A stretch of 64,000 nt of DNA from Serratia sp. H1w (GCF_000633355.1 NZ_AYMQ01000018.1:1-64000); one strand, 5' to 3'. Positions 1 through 8,901 are shown, numbered from the stretch's first letter. The notes: generated by a model not told the origin, from the sequence alone. A program made the numbers and translations.

Positions 1-17
1 TGTCCCCGGTCTGTACA
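1..17 (+). mobile_element. Terminal inverted repeat of an IS481-family element, truncated by the window edge
   Basis: These 17 bases are the exact reverse complement of the left terminus of the complete IS481-family element at 17921-19205 (TGTACAGACCGGGGACA there). They match the left end rather than the right end, which has T where the left has A at position 8. This copy therefore lies in inverted orientation to the complete one, and its transposase would be on the plus strand just outside the window. The element boundary is at base 17, where a palindromic repeat arm begins. Confidence 0.75.
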
Positions 18-88
18 CTCCCGCAGGGAGAGGGAGCCAGTTCAGCATCGAGTGTAGGGGCGCTGCATGCTGCGCCCGCGTGAGGGGC
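18..88. repeat. Right part of a dispersed palindromic (MITE-like) repeat, interrupted by IS481
   Basis: The sequence begins with the hairpin arm CTCCCGCAGGGAGAGGG and ends in GTGAGGGG, like the other copies near 13430, 17899, 32747 and 55729. Bases 53-81 contain a core (GTAGGGG..GCTGCATGCTGCGCCC) that recurs reverse-complemented at 13500-13530. The left arm lies beyond the window, on the far side of the IS. Confidence 0.6.
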
Positions 89-89
89 A

Positions 90-392
90 TCACTCTGCAA
101 TAAAGCGCTCAAGGCGATGGCGTAACTGGCTATTTTCCCTGCGCAGTTGTTCAATCTCATCGAGTAGCGTCAACGCCACCGCAATCCCGGGCCAGTCCAG
201 CGCCAGTTCACGTTGCAGACGCTGGGCACGATTAAACGCCGCCACCGCGCCATCATCAAACACCCAATCCTCCGCATTCGGGTCACGAGGCTGGATCACT
301 CCCAAGCCAACCACCTCAACCAACTCGGTTTCCGTAACGCCGGTACTCAGACAGAATTCAGTAATGGTAAGGGTTATCTGTAGCTTGGCCAT
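90..392 (-). CDS. cbpM: Chaperone modulatory protein CbpM
   Basis: CbpM binds the J-domain of CbpA and inhibits both its DnaK co-chaperone and its curved-DNA-binding activity. The protein has about 100 residues, the family length. It carries the N-terminal TFTITEFC-like segment (here [14 protein letters not shown]), the central WVFDD and the conserved [14 protein letters not shown] helix. The start is ATG at 392, which overlaps the cbpA stop codon as TAATG and is preceded by GGAG. An upstream in-frame ATG at 407 would lie inside cbpA. Translational coupling to cbpA is implied. The gene ends two bases from the repeat at 18-88. Confidence 0.93.
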   Translation of the reverse strand: MAKLQITLTITEFCLSTGVTETELVEVVGLGVIQPRDPNAEDWVFDDGAVAAFNRAQRLQRELALDWPGIAVALTLLDEIEQLRRENSQLRHRLERFIAE

Positions 393-1303
393 TATGCTTT
401 GCTCCATTGCGTACGAGGATCGAAGGCCTGATTAGCCTCGGCCAGCCGTTGCCAGAGTGCGGCGCTGTCTTCATCGGGTTTGGCCGGCATCACGATCTTG
501 ATCACCGCATACAGATTACCAGTTTCTTTCTTGCTGACCAGCCCCTTGCCTTTGACGCGTAACCGCTGCCCGGTCTGGCTCCCGGCGGGGATCGTCAGCA
601 GGATGTTATCAGCCAGCGTAGGCAGCGATACCTTGGTTCCCAACGCGGCCTCCCAAGGGGCCAAGGGCAGAACGATTTCCAGATCGTGCCCAATCACCTC
701 AAATAACGGGTGTGGCGCCAACTGAATAATCAGGTACAGATCGCCATTGGCCCCACCGGCCCTACCTGGCACCCCTTGGCCCTTAACGCGGATCCGTTCC
801 CCGTCTGTCACACCCGCGGGGATTTTCACGTTAAGCGTTTTGGTGATCTCTTTCTCTGCCTGACCAAAAGCGTTGTACACCGGTACCTTATAGCTCAGGG
901 TGCGGGTCTGCTCAGCCAGGGTTTCCTCCAGGAACAGCGCCACGCCGATTTCAACGTCCTGCCCACGGGCCGCACGAGGCTGGCGAGCCCCGCCGCGCTG
1001 GCCAAACATCGAGGAAAAGATGTCGGAGAAATCGTCGGCATTGCCATACTCGGCACGCCTGCTCTGGCGACCGAAATTGGGCTCGTTACGATGTTGCCGC
1101 ATCTCATCATATTCGGCCCGGCGTTCGCTGTCTTTCAGCACTTCATAGGCTTCTGCCACTTCTTTAAAGCGCGTTTCGGCATCGGCTTCGGTACTGACAT
1201 CGGGGTGATATTTGCGTGCCAGGCGACGATAGGCGGTTTTGATGGCTTTGATATCATCAGAGGGTTTAACCTCTAGAATGGCGTAGTAATCCTTGATTTC
1301 CAT
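392..1303 (-). CDS. cbpA: Curved DNA-binding protein / DnaJ-family co-chaperone CbpA
   Basis: CbpA is a nucleoid-associated J-domain protein that works with DnaK and accumulates in stationary phase in E. coli. The 303-residue product has an N-terminal J-domain (about residues 5-70) with the HPD motif at 33-35. A Gly/Arg-rich linker follows, with no DnaJ-type zinc finger, then two beta-sandwich substrate-binding domains ([19 protein letters not shown] and the later [18 protein letters not shown] are the paired signatures). Length and architecture match E. coli CbpA (about 306 residues). It is first in a two-gene unit with cbpM. Confidence 0.95.
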   Translation of the reverse strand: MEIKDYYAILEVKPSDDIKAIKTAYRRLARKYHPDVSTEADAETRFKEVAEAYEVLKDSERRAEYDEMRQHRNEPNFGRQSRRAEYGNADDFSDIFSSMFGQRGGARQPRAARGQDVEIGVALFLEETLAEQTRTLSYKVPVYNAFGQAEKEITKTLNVKIPAGVTDGERIRVKGQGVPGRAGGANGDLYLIIQLAPHPLFEVIGHDLEIVLPLAPWEAALGTKVSLPTLADNILLTIPAGSQTGQRLRVKGKGLVSKKETGNLYAVIKIVMPAKPDEDSAALWQRLAEANQAFDPRTQWSKA

Positions 1304-1525
1304 AATGCTATGGTCTCTTTACTGTGGCCGGAAAGTGGGGTGTGAAGGTCTAGCAGATACGCTTATTGTAGCCCCATCGTTCAATGAGTACAGTAGGGTT
1401 TATGACGAGGAAAGCAGAAATTGCGATGCGGGTAGAGTAATGATGACGTGACCCATGTCTGAGCCCGTCATCAATGGTGAGTGTTAGTACGAGTTAACAT
1501 TGCAAGTTCCGGTTGCTAGCAAGTT

Positions 1526-1639
1526 TCACGGTTCTTCACCTCCCACGCCCTGCGTGTTATTGACCATCATCACTGGCATTGCCATAAAAGCGGCGACACC
1601 CACGATCACAAAAAGAGTAATAATCACTGTCATTAACAT
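1526..1639 (-). CDS. Small single-pass membrane protein (37 aa), unknown
   Basis: This is a short open frame beginning MLMTVIITLFVIVGVAAFMA. It has about 20 continuous hydrophobic residues, then a polar tail ending GGEEP. GGGGTGA precedes the ATG by 5 bases; an ATG two codons in is also possible. It sits alone in the 550-base gap between cbpA and the reductase operon. I do not recognise a family. A hydrophobic segment with a plausible ribosome site is the only support; homology was not tested. Confidence 0.4.
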   Translation of the reverse strand: MLMTVIITLFVIVGVAAFMAMPVMMVNNTQGVGGEEP

Positions 1640-1858
1640 GCGATCACCCCATCAACGTGGCGTTGTTACGGCTGACTCTCTATTTTTGGTTAATTACATT
1701 GCTGGCCTGGACTACCCGGTATCCAGAGTAGCGGGCAATTTCAGATTAGCTGGTTTTTCCGAATGCTGGCAAGCCCACGCTAACGCTTTTTTTAACTGGC
1801 ATTTGAGTCGGCCCGCCGTTCGGTGGTTGCGCGGCTGGACCGACCTCAATTTATTTCA

Positions 1859-2665
1859 TCAGAACCAGGGGAATTGGCCCATGACGTTATGGTAAAACAG
1901 CATGCGTCCCACAATTTCCCCCGACACCAATGCGACCCCGGCGATCGCAGCCAGCGATGGGGTCAAACGTGTGCGCAGACTCAGTGCCGCGAACAACACT
2001 CCCCCCACCAACATGCTGCCAACCAACTGCCACCAAAGCATGATCCCCTGAGCGCTGGCTCCGGCAATCTGGTAACGACCCACCAGCGTTGCCAGTAGCA
2101 ACAGGCAACCCATCAGCAGGCCATAGCGAACGATCCGTGGAACGGCCAGGCCACAACAGCTCAAATAGATCCCCAAGGTGGCAAACCCCAGCAGTAACGC
2201 GGTGCTCAGAAACGCCAACTGGGTCAGTGGCGTATGCCACAGCGGATGGCTGGCCATTTGGTAGTAGATTTGCGCCGAAACCAGGATAGCGGCAATCCCT
2301 AACACCGAAGTCACTATCCCCAACGTGGTAACCCAAGCCCGGTTCTGTGGACGCAACCAGCACGTAGCCAAGAGCAGGAACAGGCTGATATTCACCAGGA
2401 TAAAGGCAATCACCTCACGGCTTAACCAGGAGTGCGGCAGGCCCAGCACGGCGCGATAAGCGCCGAACGGGCTACCCAGGTGCAGCAGTGACAAACTGGA
2501 GCCAACCACTTCCACCAACCACAATCCCAACACCAGATATTTCAGTTGCCCAACGGACATCCGGGCTGCTGGGCACAACTGGTAGAGCGTCAAGGCGATA
2601 ATCCCGCCGATGCCCCATTGGCACAGCACGGTAAAAAACACCAACGGCAGTTCATATTCGTTCAT
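1859..2665 (-). CDS. Membrane anchor subunit of a DMSO-reductase-type complex (DmsC family)
   Basis: This is the integral membrane quinol-oxidising anchor expected to pass electrons to the DmsB-like ferredoxin encoded just upstream. The 268-residue protein is almost entirely hydrophobic, with about eight predicted transmembrane segments starting at ELPLVFFTVLCQWGIGGI, typical of DmsC (E. coli DmsC is about 287). It follows the ferredoxin gene by 12 bases and is last in the operon. The role is inferred from family and position; the physiological terminal acceptor cannot be read from the sequence. Confidence 0.85.
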   Translation of the reverse strand: MNEYELPLVFFTVLCQWGIGGIIALTLYQLCPAARMSVGQLKYLVLGLWLVEVVGSSLSLLHLGSPFGAYRAVLGLPHSWLSREVIAFILVNISLFLLLATCWLRPQNRAWVTTLGIVTSVLGIAAILVSAQIYYQMASHPLWHTPLTQLAFLSTALLLGFATLGIYLSCCGLAVPRIVRYGLLMGCLLLLATLVGRYQIAGASAQGIMLWWQLVGSMLVGGVLFAALSLRTRLTPSLAAIAGVALVSGEIVGRMLFYHNVMGQFPWF

Positions 2666-2677
2666 GGCTACACCTTA

Positions 2678-3226
2678 TTATTTGTCCGCTGGAATAATGA
2701 CCACGTTCGGGCCACTGATGCGATGGTCCGGCATGTGATATCGCGCCTCCACCACCGCCCAATCCGTGGTGTGGATCTTCCTTAATTCCTCGATCTCACC
2801 AAACTTCAAAACACCCGCAGGGCAAGACGCCACACAGCGCGGTGGTAGCCCTTCATCCAGGCGTTCGGCACACATGTTGCACTTGCTGGTTTTGCCCTCC
2901 TGCGGATCGAAGACCGGTGCGTTATACGGACAAGCCATGATGCACATCCGGCAGCCGATGCACTTTTCATGATCCTGCACCACAATCCCATCCGGGCGTT
3001 TGTGATAGGTATCCGCCGGGCATACCTTCATGCATTGCGGATCGTCGCAATGGTTGCAGGACATTGAGATGAACCCTTCCGAATTCGGACCATCCGTCTC
3101 ATACTCCCGCACACGCCGCCAAAGCACGCCGGGTGGGGTCTGGTTCTCCGACTTGCAGGCCATCGAGCAGGTTTTACAGCCGTAGCAACGTTTAATATCA
3201 ATCAGAAAGCCATATTGTTTGGTCAT
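2678..3226 (-). CDS. 4Fe-4S ferredoxin subunit of a DMSO-reductase-type complex (DmsB family)
   Basis: This electron-transfer subunit connects the membrane anchor to the molybdopterin subunit. The 182-residue protein shows four ferredoxin cysteine clusters: CYGCKTCSMAC, CNHCDDPQCMKVC, CIGCRMCIMAC and CNMCAERLDEG with CVASC. That is enough for four [4Fe-4S] centres, as in DmsB/NrfC-type subunits. It lies 3 bases after the catalytic gene and 12 before the anchor gene. There is no signal peptide, consistent with co-export on the Tat signal of the catalytic partner. Confidence 0.92.
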   Translation of the reverse strand: MTKQYGFLIDIKRCYGCKTCSMACKSENQTPPGVLWRRVREYETDGPNSEGFISMSCNHCDDPQCMKVCPADTYHKRPDGIVVQDHEKCIGCRMCIMACPYNAPVFDPQEGKTSKCNMCAERLDEGLPPRCVASCPAGVLKFGEIEELRKIHTTDWAVVEARYHMPDHRISGPNVVIIPADK

Positions 3227-3229
3227 CGG

Positions 3230-5563
3230 TTATCCCTCCGCCCGTACATCAACCAACGTACTGTTACAGCAATGCCCGGTACCTAACGCCTCTACGGCGT
3301 CATTGGTGACGTGACTACTGCTTCCTCCCTGCTGTTCCCACCAACCGTTATCCAGCGAAACCACGCCCCGCTTGATATGCGTAGTGACGACGGCAATCGC
3401 CCGGTGCTCTCCCCGCTGGTTAAATACGGTCGCCCAGTCGCCGTGTTTGATCTGGCGCTGTTGCGCGTCCTGTGGATGGATCATGACGTTAGGCTTATTG
3501 CGCTGTACTTCGAGGATCCACTCATTCATCCCGTGGCTGGAGTGGATACTGCGTGCCAACTTGCGTTGTACCGCCATCAGCGGGTATTTAGCCGCCAGTT
3601 CCGGAGAGCCTTTCGGGGATTCATTAACCCGCAGATAGGTCACTACCGGCGAGAATGCTTTCTTCTGCCACTCTTCAATAAAGAAGTGTGCTTTACGGGT
3701 CGGCGTACGGAATTCTCCATTTTCAAATGGGATCCAGTCACCGCTGACGGGCAGTACCGGCCCTTGCTTAAGCTGTTCCAGGGTGATGCCGGAACCTTGC
3801 AGGCAAGCGTTGATGTAATGCTCTATCGGCTGATTGAATACCTCGCCAAAACCAAAGCGCTCCGCCAGACGGGCAAAGATCCAATAATCCGGCTTGGCTT
3901 CACCCGGTGGTTCCACCGCCTGCTCCATCAGTTGCACATAGTGGCTACGCACGCCCGCCATCAGGCTGACGTCTTCAAAAATGGTCGTCACCGGCAGTAC
4001 CAGATCGGCATACAGCGCGGTAGAGCTCATCAGATTATCGGCCACCACCACAAAGGGAACCTTTTCCAAGGCCTTTCTGACCATATTGGTGTTGGGCAAC
4101 TGGGTCATGACGCCCATGGTCATAATCCACCAGAACTTGATTGGGTAAGGGCGATCGTTGACTACCCACTCACCCACTTTGGCCACCGGTATCGGGGTGA
4201 TTTTTTTCACCGTAGCCGGTGGCGCAATGATCGGGCTGAACTTCGCCATCTGGCGCGCTCCGCCTGCATCGCAGATCCCGGCGCCGCGCTTGCCGATGTT
4301 GCCGGTGAGTAATGCCAGATAGAATTGGCTGGCCGCGACGTAGGTGCCAAATTCGGTACGCTGGGCACCGGACATGTTTTGCACAATCATCGCCGGGGCA
4401 GTCGTGCCGTAGTCACGGGCCAAACGTAAAATAGTGTGGGCGGGGATTTCGGTTTCGGCAGCAACGCGGTCGAGCGTCCAGGGAGCAGCCTGTTGGTAAA
4501 TGGTTTCGAAAACCGTGCGGTAACCGCTGTCGGCGGGCAACTGGCTTTGGAACAATGCAGGGCTTATCCCCGCCTTGTCATGCCGTACCAGGCTCTGGCT
4601 GGTGCAGTCATAAACCAGATAACTTTCTGTATCGGCGGCATCTGCGCGCAACAATTGATCTTTGGCGTCCACCAGATACACCGCGCCGGTATGCTGGCGC
4701 AGGAAATCTGCATCGATATACTGTTCTTCGATAATGATCTTCATCATGCCGAGTGCTAAAGCCGTATCCGTACCTGGCACGATCGGGATCCATTCATCGG
4801 CTTTGGCGGCAGTCTCGTTAAAACGAGGATCGATGACGACGATACGAGCGCCCTGCTCTTGCGCACGCAGATAGTTTTTAAAATACGCCTGCATGGTCAC
4901 CGCCGGGTTGTTACCCCAACAGATGATCAAGCGGCTATCGGCAATAGTGTCACGGGTATCGGCATAGCGTAACCCCACCATCGGCATCATCGCCGCCGTG
5001 ACTGCCGAGCAGCAGAGCGACCCCGCCTGTTTCACCGAACCGCCCAGATAGTCAAAGAACGCCTTGCCCATATCGTTCTTTATCGAGTCCATGTTGCCCG
5101 CATGGGTGGATAACAGCAGCCCTTCGTTACCCTGCTCCTTGATAGTGGTACGGATGTTTTTCTCGATGAGATCCAGCGCCTGCTGCCAACTGATCGGCTC
5201 GAATTTACCCTCACCTTTTTTGCCTACCCGCAGCAAAGGCGTGGTGATCCGCTGTTGGTGATAAACCCATTTGGTACGGCTGATCCCCCGCAGGCAGCAT
5301 TTCACATTAAAACCTTCCGTCGCCTCAATCTTCATCAGCTTTTTCTGATAGACGTAAGCCGTCAGGTTGCAGTGCAGGCACTCCATCGCACAGGTCGAGC
5401 GGAAGGTTTGATAGTCCGTCAGCTTGAGGTGGATACGCCGTAACGGTTCTTTTTGTTCGGATGTTAAGGAAAAAGCGCAGGGTGATAGGGAAGCCAGACC
5501 AATAACGCCAAGTCCTTTCAGCAACGTACGCCGTTTAAGTCGGAGTGAAGAAAGTGTATTCAT
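3230..5563 (-). CDS. Tat-exported molybdopterin oxidoreductase, DmsA-like catalytic subunit
   Basis: Catalytic subunit of a bis-MGD reductase; the substrate is unknown (S-oxide, N-oxide or another sulfur or metalloid oxyanion are possible). The chosen ATG at 5563 gives 777 residues; a GTG at 5587 is the alternative. The N-terminus carries a twin-arginine signal (LKRRTLLKGLG). Cysteines at 58, 62, 65 and 89/90 suit an FS0 [4Fe-4S] cluster. A Cys-Cys-Ser at 184-186 lies where family members coordinate Mo. Molybdopterin-binding segments such as CWGNNPAVTMQAY and the C-terminal dinucleotide domain follow. It heads a three-gene operon transcribed divergently from an IclR regulator. Confidence 0.9.
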   Translation of the reverse strand: MNTLSSLRLKRRTLLKGLGVIGLASLSPCAFSLTSEQKEPLRRIHLKLTDYQTFRSTCAMECLHCNLTAYVYQKKLMKIEATEGFNVKCCLRGISRTKWVYHQQRITTPLLRVGKKGEGKFEPISWQQALDLIEKNIRTTIKEQGNEGLLLSTHAGNMDSIKNDMGKAFFDYLGGSVKQAGSLCCSAVTAAMMPMVGLRYADTRDTIADSRLIICWGNNPAVTMQAYFKNYLRAQEQGARIVVIDPRFNETAAKADEWIPIVPGTDTALALGMMKIIIEEQYIDADFLRQHTGAVYLVDAKDQLLRADAADTESYLVYDCTSQSLVRHDKAGISPALFQSQLPADSGYRTVFETIYQQAAPWTLDRVAAETEIPAHTILRLARDYGTTAPAMIVQNMSGAQRTEFGTYVAASQFYLALLTGNIGKRGAGICDAGGARQMAKFSPIIAPPATVKKITPIPVAKVGEWVVNDRPYPIKFWWIMTMGVMTQLPNTNMVRKALEKVPFVVVADNLMSSTALYADLVLPVTTIFEDVSLMAGVRSHYVQLMEQAVEPPGEAKPDYWIFARLAERFGFGEVFNQPIEHYINACLQGSGITLEQLKQGPVLPVSGDWIPFENGEFRTPTRKAHFFIEEWQKKAFSPVVTYLRVNESPKGSPELAAKYPLMAVQRKLARSIHSSHGMNEWILEVQRNKPNVMIHPQDAQQRQIKHGDWATVFNQRGEHRAIAVVTTHIKRGVVSLDNGWWEQQGGSSSHVTNDAVEALGTGHCCNSTLVDVRAEG

Positions 5564-5631
5564 AGTTTTTTTCTCGGTAATTTTCACGCCCTGGTGTTCA
5601 CTATAAATAAACCGAGTTCACCAATAGTATA

Positions 5632-5645
5632 TTGAAGCAGATCAA
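5632..5645 (-). promoter_or_regulatory. Candidate FNR site upstream of the DmsABC-like operon
   Basis: TTGAAGCAGATCAA differs at one base from the FNR palindrome TTGATNNNNATCAA. It is centred about 75 bases upstream of the catalytic-subunit start, a position compatible with a class II activator site. Anaerobic induction is inferred. Confidence 0.55.
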
Positions 5646-5781
5646 TCCACCTCAAAATAGTTAGTCGCTGCATGCTGAAAACGCGTTTGTCACCGATGGC
5701 GGATCCTGGTTAGCGCGGCAATCACCGCCTTAAACTGGTAAAGTGAGCGGATCGAAGTCATAGCGAGTCAGGGTAAACAGC

Positions 5782-6474
5782 ATGTCGGAAGTTCAAGGCG
5801 TCAATTCGGTCGACATTGCGGTGTCGGTATTGGAGAGTGTCACTGCACTGGGAGGGAGCGCTCGCGCGTCGGAAATAGCCAAACACTGTGGGTTATCGAA
5901 AAGCCGGTTGCATAAATATCTGGTGTCGCTGTGCCGCAGCCAGATGCTGTATCAGGAGCAGGAGACCAGCCGCTACTCGCTTGGCAGCAAACTGTTGGCG
6001 CTAGCCGCGGCGGCGGGTAAACAGCAGACGTTGGCGACGATAATCAACAATGCGCTGTGTGAGTTGCGCGATGAGCTTAACTACTCCACCGGCTGGGCGA
6101 TACGCCAAGGGAGTAACATCTTGCTGACGCGCTACAACCGCAGCCATAAAAATATCGATATCGATTACCTCGAAAACACCCTTATCCCGATGAATGCCAG
6201 TGCGGCGGGTTATGCCTACCAGGCGTTTGATAGCTCGATTACGCCGCAGCTCGAAGCAAAAGAGCTCGAAAAGATCCGCCAACAGGGCTATGCGGTACGT
6301 TACAATGTTACTGAAGGCATCCCCGGCGCGCGCGCGATTGCCTGCCCGATTTTCAGCCAGGATAACGTCCTGCTAGGTATGGCGATCACCATGGGGTTTA
6401 TTCCAGACGACGCGGCGGAGATAGTCCGTCTTGCAGGCCGCCTGATGGCAAAGGCCAAAACGATCCCGCTTTAA
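5782..6474 (+). CDS. IclR-family transcriptional regulator
   Basis: This 230-residue regulator has an N-terminal winged helix-turn-helix (residues about 10-65, ARASEIAKHCGLSKSRLHKYL) and a C-terminal GAF-like IclR effector domain, ending near the family signature GIPGARAIACPIF. It is transcribed divergently from the DmsABC-like operon across about 220 bases, so it may control that operon, itself, or both. The effector is unknown. Length and domain order are normal for the family. Confidence 0.88.
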   Translation: MSEVQGVNSVDIAVSVLESVTALGGSARASEIAKHCGLSKSRLHKYLVSLCRSQMLYQEQETSRYSLGSKLLALAAAAGKQQTLATIINNALCELRDELNYSTGWAIRQGSNILLTRYNRSHKNIDIDYLENTLIPMNASAAGYAYQAFDSSITPQLEAKELEKIRQQGYAVRYNVTEGIPGARAIACPIFSQDNVLLGMAITMGFIPDDAAEIVRLAGRLMAKAKTIPL

Positions 6475-6575
6475 CCGGCACGAAGGTGACAACCCGGGGC
6501 CTGTAAGGTACGCTAAGTGGGCCTGCCGTAAGCTCTGCGCTGCGGTTAAACGACAAAATCAATTGGGTTAATTTA

Positions 6576-6962
6576 TTGATACAAGAACATCACCTCTCAC
6601 TAGTCTGCGCACTCAGCAAATGGGTTGAGACCCACCTTGGACGAGTGATCCACCTTGAAGAGTTGGCCGAGTATTCCGGCTATTCGCTGTGGCATATGCA
6701 GAAGCTGTTTAAAGAAGCGACGGGGATTTCGCTGGGCAAGTACATTCGCGAACGCCGCCTTGCCGGTGCGGTGTATCAGTTGCGCAGTAGCGAGGCTTCC
6801 ATTTTCGATATTGCCTTGGATTTTGGTTTCGGTTCCCAATCACACTTCACCTACATGTTCAGAAAGCGTTTCAACATCACGCCCTATGACTTTCGCCAGG
6901 ATCTGAGTGTCGATCTGCACATCGAGCCTCCGCTGCACATTATTCACCAAAAGACGGCCTGA
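6576..6962 (+). CDS. AraC-family regulator, single-domain MarA/SoxS/Rob-like
   Basis: The 128-residue protein is essentially two helix-turn-helix motifs with no effector domain. Helix-turn-helix 1 lies around EELAEYSGYSLWHMQKLFKE, and the signature helix around IFDIALDFGFGSQSHFTYMF with FNITPYDFR. This is the MarA/SoxS layout. No ATG precedes the first domain; TTG at 6576 is the best start and lacks a strong ribosome site, so the exact N-terminus is uncertain. It follows the IclR gene in the same direction after about 100 bases. Targets are unknown. Confidence 0.82.
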   Translation: MIQEHHLSLVCALSKWVETHLGRVIHLEELAEYSGYSLWHMQKLFKEATGISLGKYIRERRLAGAVYQLRSSEASIFDIALDFGFGSQSHFTYMFRKRFNITPYDFRQDLSVDLHIEPPLHIIHQKTA

Positions 6963-7063
6963 GCCAGATGCAAGCTGTCTAATCACTGCAAGATAACCCT
7001 CAGAGCGCTTTGGCGATTAATCGTCATTACCAGGGTTTGTTGGTCTGATGGCTATAAAAGATA

Positions 7064-7084
7064 ACGGCCCCAGAAAGGAGCCGT
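7064..7084 (-). terminator. Rho-independent terminator for the small gene at 7136-7237
   Basis: On the minus strand ACGGCTCC and GGGGCCGT form an 8-bp stem with one G-U pair, followed by TATCTTTTA. On the plus strand the pair is a mismatch and no T-tract follows, so it serves the minus strand. Confidence 0.55.
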
Positions 7085-7135
7085 CGGCGGTATGTGCTAG
7101 CTACGTCAAAAGCGTTGTTGATTAATCATCCTGCG

Positions 7136-7237
7136 TCACTTCAGCGCGACCGCTACGAGTACGGCAATGGCAACCCAAAACACCGCCGTAGCGATCACAA
7201 CATGGGATAATCTTGCATGGGAGAGTAATTGACTCAT
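7136..7237 (-). CDS. Small membrane protein (33 aa), unknown
   Basis: The product begins MSQLLSHARLSHVVIATAVF and continues as one hydrophobic helix to VALK. It is preceded by GAGGTGG at good spacing (AAGCGAGGTGGTTATG) and followed about 50 bases later by a hairpin with a T-rich tail. An FNR-like palindrome lies 116-129 bases upstream. It loosely resembles enterobacterial small inner-membrane proteins such as YnhF or YmiA in size and shape, but I cannot assign a family. The combination of ribosome site, terminator and candidate promoter element supports a real gene. Confidence 0.55.
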   Translation of the reverse strand: MSQLLSHARLSHVVIATAVFWVAIAVLVAVALK

Positions 7238-7352
7238 AACCACCTCGCTTACTTCGGCAATAGGACTGACAGAAACTTCGTACAGATTAATCTCAGCTTA
7301 GCAGGGCCAGGCTATTTACGACAGCCCGCTATTTTGGGGTAAATAACAATAT

Positions 7353-7366
7353 TTGATTAACATCAC
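7353..7366 (-). promoter_or_regulatory. FNR-like palindrome upstream of the 33-aa protein gene
   Basis: TTGATTAACATCAC differs at one base from TTGATNNNNATCAA. It lies in an AT-rich region upstream of the small gene at 7136-7237, 116 bases or more from its start. Transcription start not known. The rest of 7238-7721 holds no recognisable gene. Confidence 0.35.
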
Positions 7367-7721
7367 AAATACATTTATGAAATACATTCACGCAAATCAT
7401 TAATTGTGACTTTAACATAGTTAAATTGAATTTATTTAAATCCACTAATCAACAGAATGCCGCGTTCATCCTCACTAGCCATCATCCGTAAAAGGTTGGG
7501 GAAATCGCCCAATCCCTTGCTACACCTGAGTTGTAGCGATATCAGTGTGGTTAAAAAAACGCCTTCAGCGTGCGTTACCCTATTTATATAGCACGCTACC
7601 GGCTATTAATTCGCCATCACTTTTGTCAGCGGATAAATCGCAGCAATTGCTGCCTGGCCCCAATAAACTCATGCATTCGGCAAAAATTTTTCATCGTCAT
7701 AGCAAAGGTACAGCTCAGGCT

Positions 7722-7886
7722 TCAGCCACCTTTGATATAACAGCTTTTGGTGTCAATCTCTTGATTGGTATGCCGCAGATCGGATAAGTACGTGATGCCA
7801 AACAAGATCGACACGACCAGTAGCACCGAGACCAATAAGGCAATAACCGCGATAAGTTTGGTTTCATCGTGCGGATTGTGTTCCAT
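7722..7886 (-). CDS. Small single-pass membrane protein (54 aa), unknown
   Basis: The chosen ATG at 7886 has a strong ribosome site (AGGAGAT at 6-7 bases). The protein has a short polar N-terminus (MEHNPHDETK), a hydrophobic helix (LIAVIALLVSVLLVVSILFG), then a polar tail of about 24 residues containing one Cys. An upstream extension to 7994 has no ribosome site and is rejected. I do not recognise a family. It stands alone, between the 33-residue membrane protein gene and kbp. Confidence 0.5.
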   Translation of the reverse strand: MEHNPHDETKLIAVIALLVSVLLVVSILFGITYLSDLRHTNQEIDTKSCYIKGG

Positions 7887-8344
7887 TTTATCTCCTGAAA
7901 ACAGTAAGTTACTCCCACCTACTGTGTGATCGTCAACGTAAAAATGATCAATATGCAGCAACCCTCGTCTACGCAGTGATGAGCGGTTACGCATCGTCCA
8001 TGGCTTTCCTGGTATTGCTTGTCTTATGGGGCGTTCGCACCCTCTATTCGCTTATCGCATGCCATACCGTCTCAAGGTTCAAAGCAGCAAACCCCCTGTC
8101 TATGCGGTAGTCAGATTTTACACAGGCGATAACTAAGACTTTTCTTGTACGCAGACGCTAACAATTTTCTGCAGCAGGGTCAAGACTCTCGGGGCAAGTC
8201 GCCCGCCTACGGGCTGAAAACATTCGTTGGGTTTATCAAATTGAGATTAGAGAACTTGAGGGGTTAGCACTGGAGTAACGCGTGAATCGGGTGAGTGGTG
8301 CAGCACAGCGCCCAAGATAGGGCTACGAATGATACAGTCTGAAA
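7887..8344. other. Intergenic region with no gene recognised
   Basis: About 460 bases between the small membrane protein and the kbp terminator. I see no open frame with a ribosome site, no tRNA and no repeat matching others in the window. The upstream part presumably carries the promoter of the 54-residue protein gene. Confidence 0.4.
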
Positions 8345-8360
8345 CCCGAGCAAGCTCGGG
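8345..8360 (-). terminator. Terminator downstream of kbp
   Basis: The perfect palindrome CCCGAGCAAGCTCGGG is followed on the minus strand by TTTCAG. It lies 25 bases past the kbp stop codon. Confidence 0.6.
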
Positions 8361-8384
8361 CTTCGATAGCCTGGATTTTCTACA

Positions 8385-8825
8385 TCATTGTGGGATGCGC
8401 AATACCTGGCCCGGATAGATTTTATCCGGATGGCTTAGCATCGGTTTATTGGCTTCAAAGATCTTATTGTACAGGTTGGCATTGCCATATATCTCTTTGG
8501 CAACGGCGCTCAGCGTATCGCCCTTCTTGACGGTATAAAAGCGGCTTTCCGCTTCCGGTTGCGCTACCGCGACATTATCTTCCACACCGCTGATGCCCGC
8601 CACGTTCCCCACGGCTACCAGAATTTTTTCTTTCAGCTCCTGGCTGATACCGTCCCCGGTGACCACGGCCTTGCCATCAACGACCTGAACATCAACCTTA
8701 TCCGTATCCGGCAGGCCGCTGTTATCGAGGTGCGCTTTCAGCTTGGCGCTTTGATCCGCAGCGTTACCGCTCACCGTATCCCACAGTTTTTCGCCAGCTT
8801 CTTTCACGAAGTTAAACAATCCCAT
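8385..8825 (-). CDS. kbp: Potassium-binding protein Kbp (BON-LysM)
   Basis: Kbp (YgaU) is a soluble cytoplasmic K+-binding protein in E. coli. The 146-residue product begins [16 protein letters not shown] as in the family. It has a BON domain (about 25-90) and a C-terminal LysM domain (about 96-145, [18 protein letters not shown]). There is no signal peptide. Length is within a few residues of E. coli Kbp (149). It is monocistronic with its own terminator. Confidence 0.93.
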   Translation of the reverse strand: MGLFNFVKEAGEKLWDTVSGNAADQSAKLKAHLDNSGLPDTDKVDVQVVDGKAVVTGDGISQELKEKILVAVGNVAGISGVEDNVAVAQPEAESRFYTVKKGDTLSAVAKEIYGNANLYNKIFEANKPMLSHPDKIYPGQVLRIPQ

Positions 8826-8901
8826 ATTCGCTCCCGTTAATGATTGGATAGTTAAGCATTTTTAAAACTCATTAAGCTTAGCAGTACAGAACGGAACTGC
8901 A

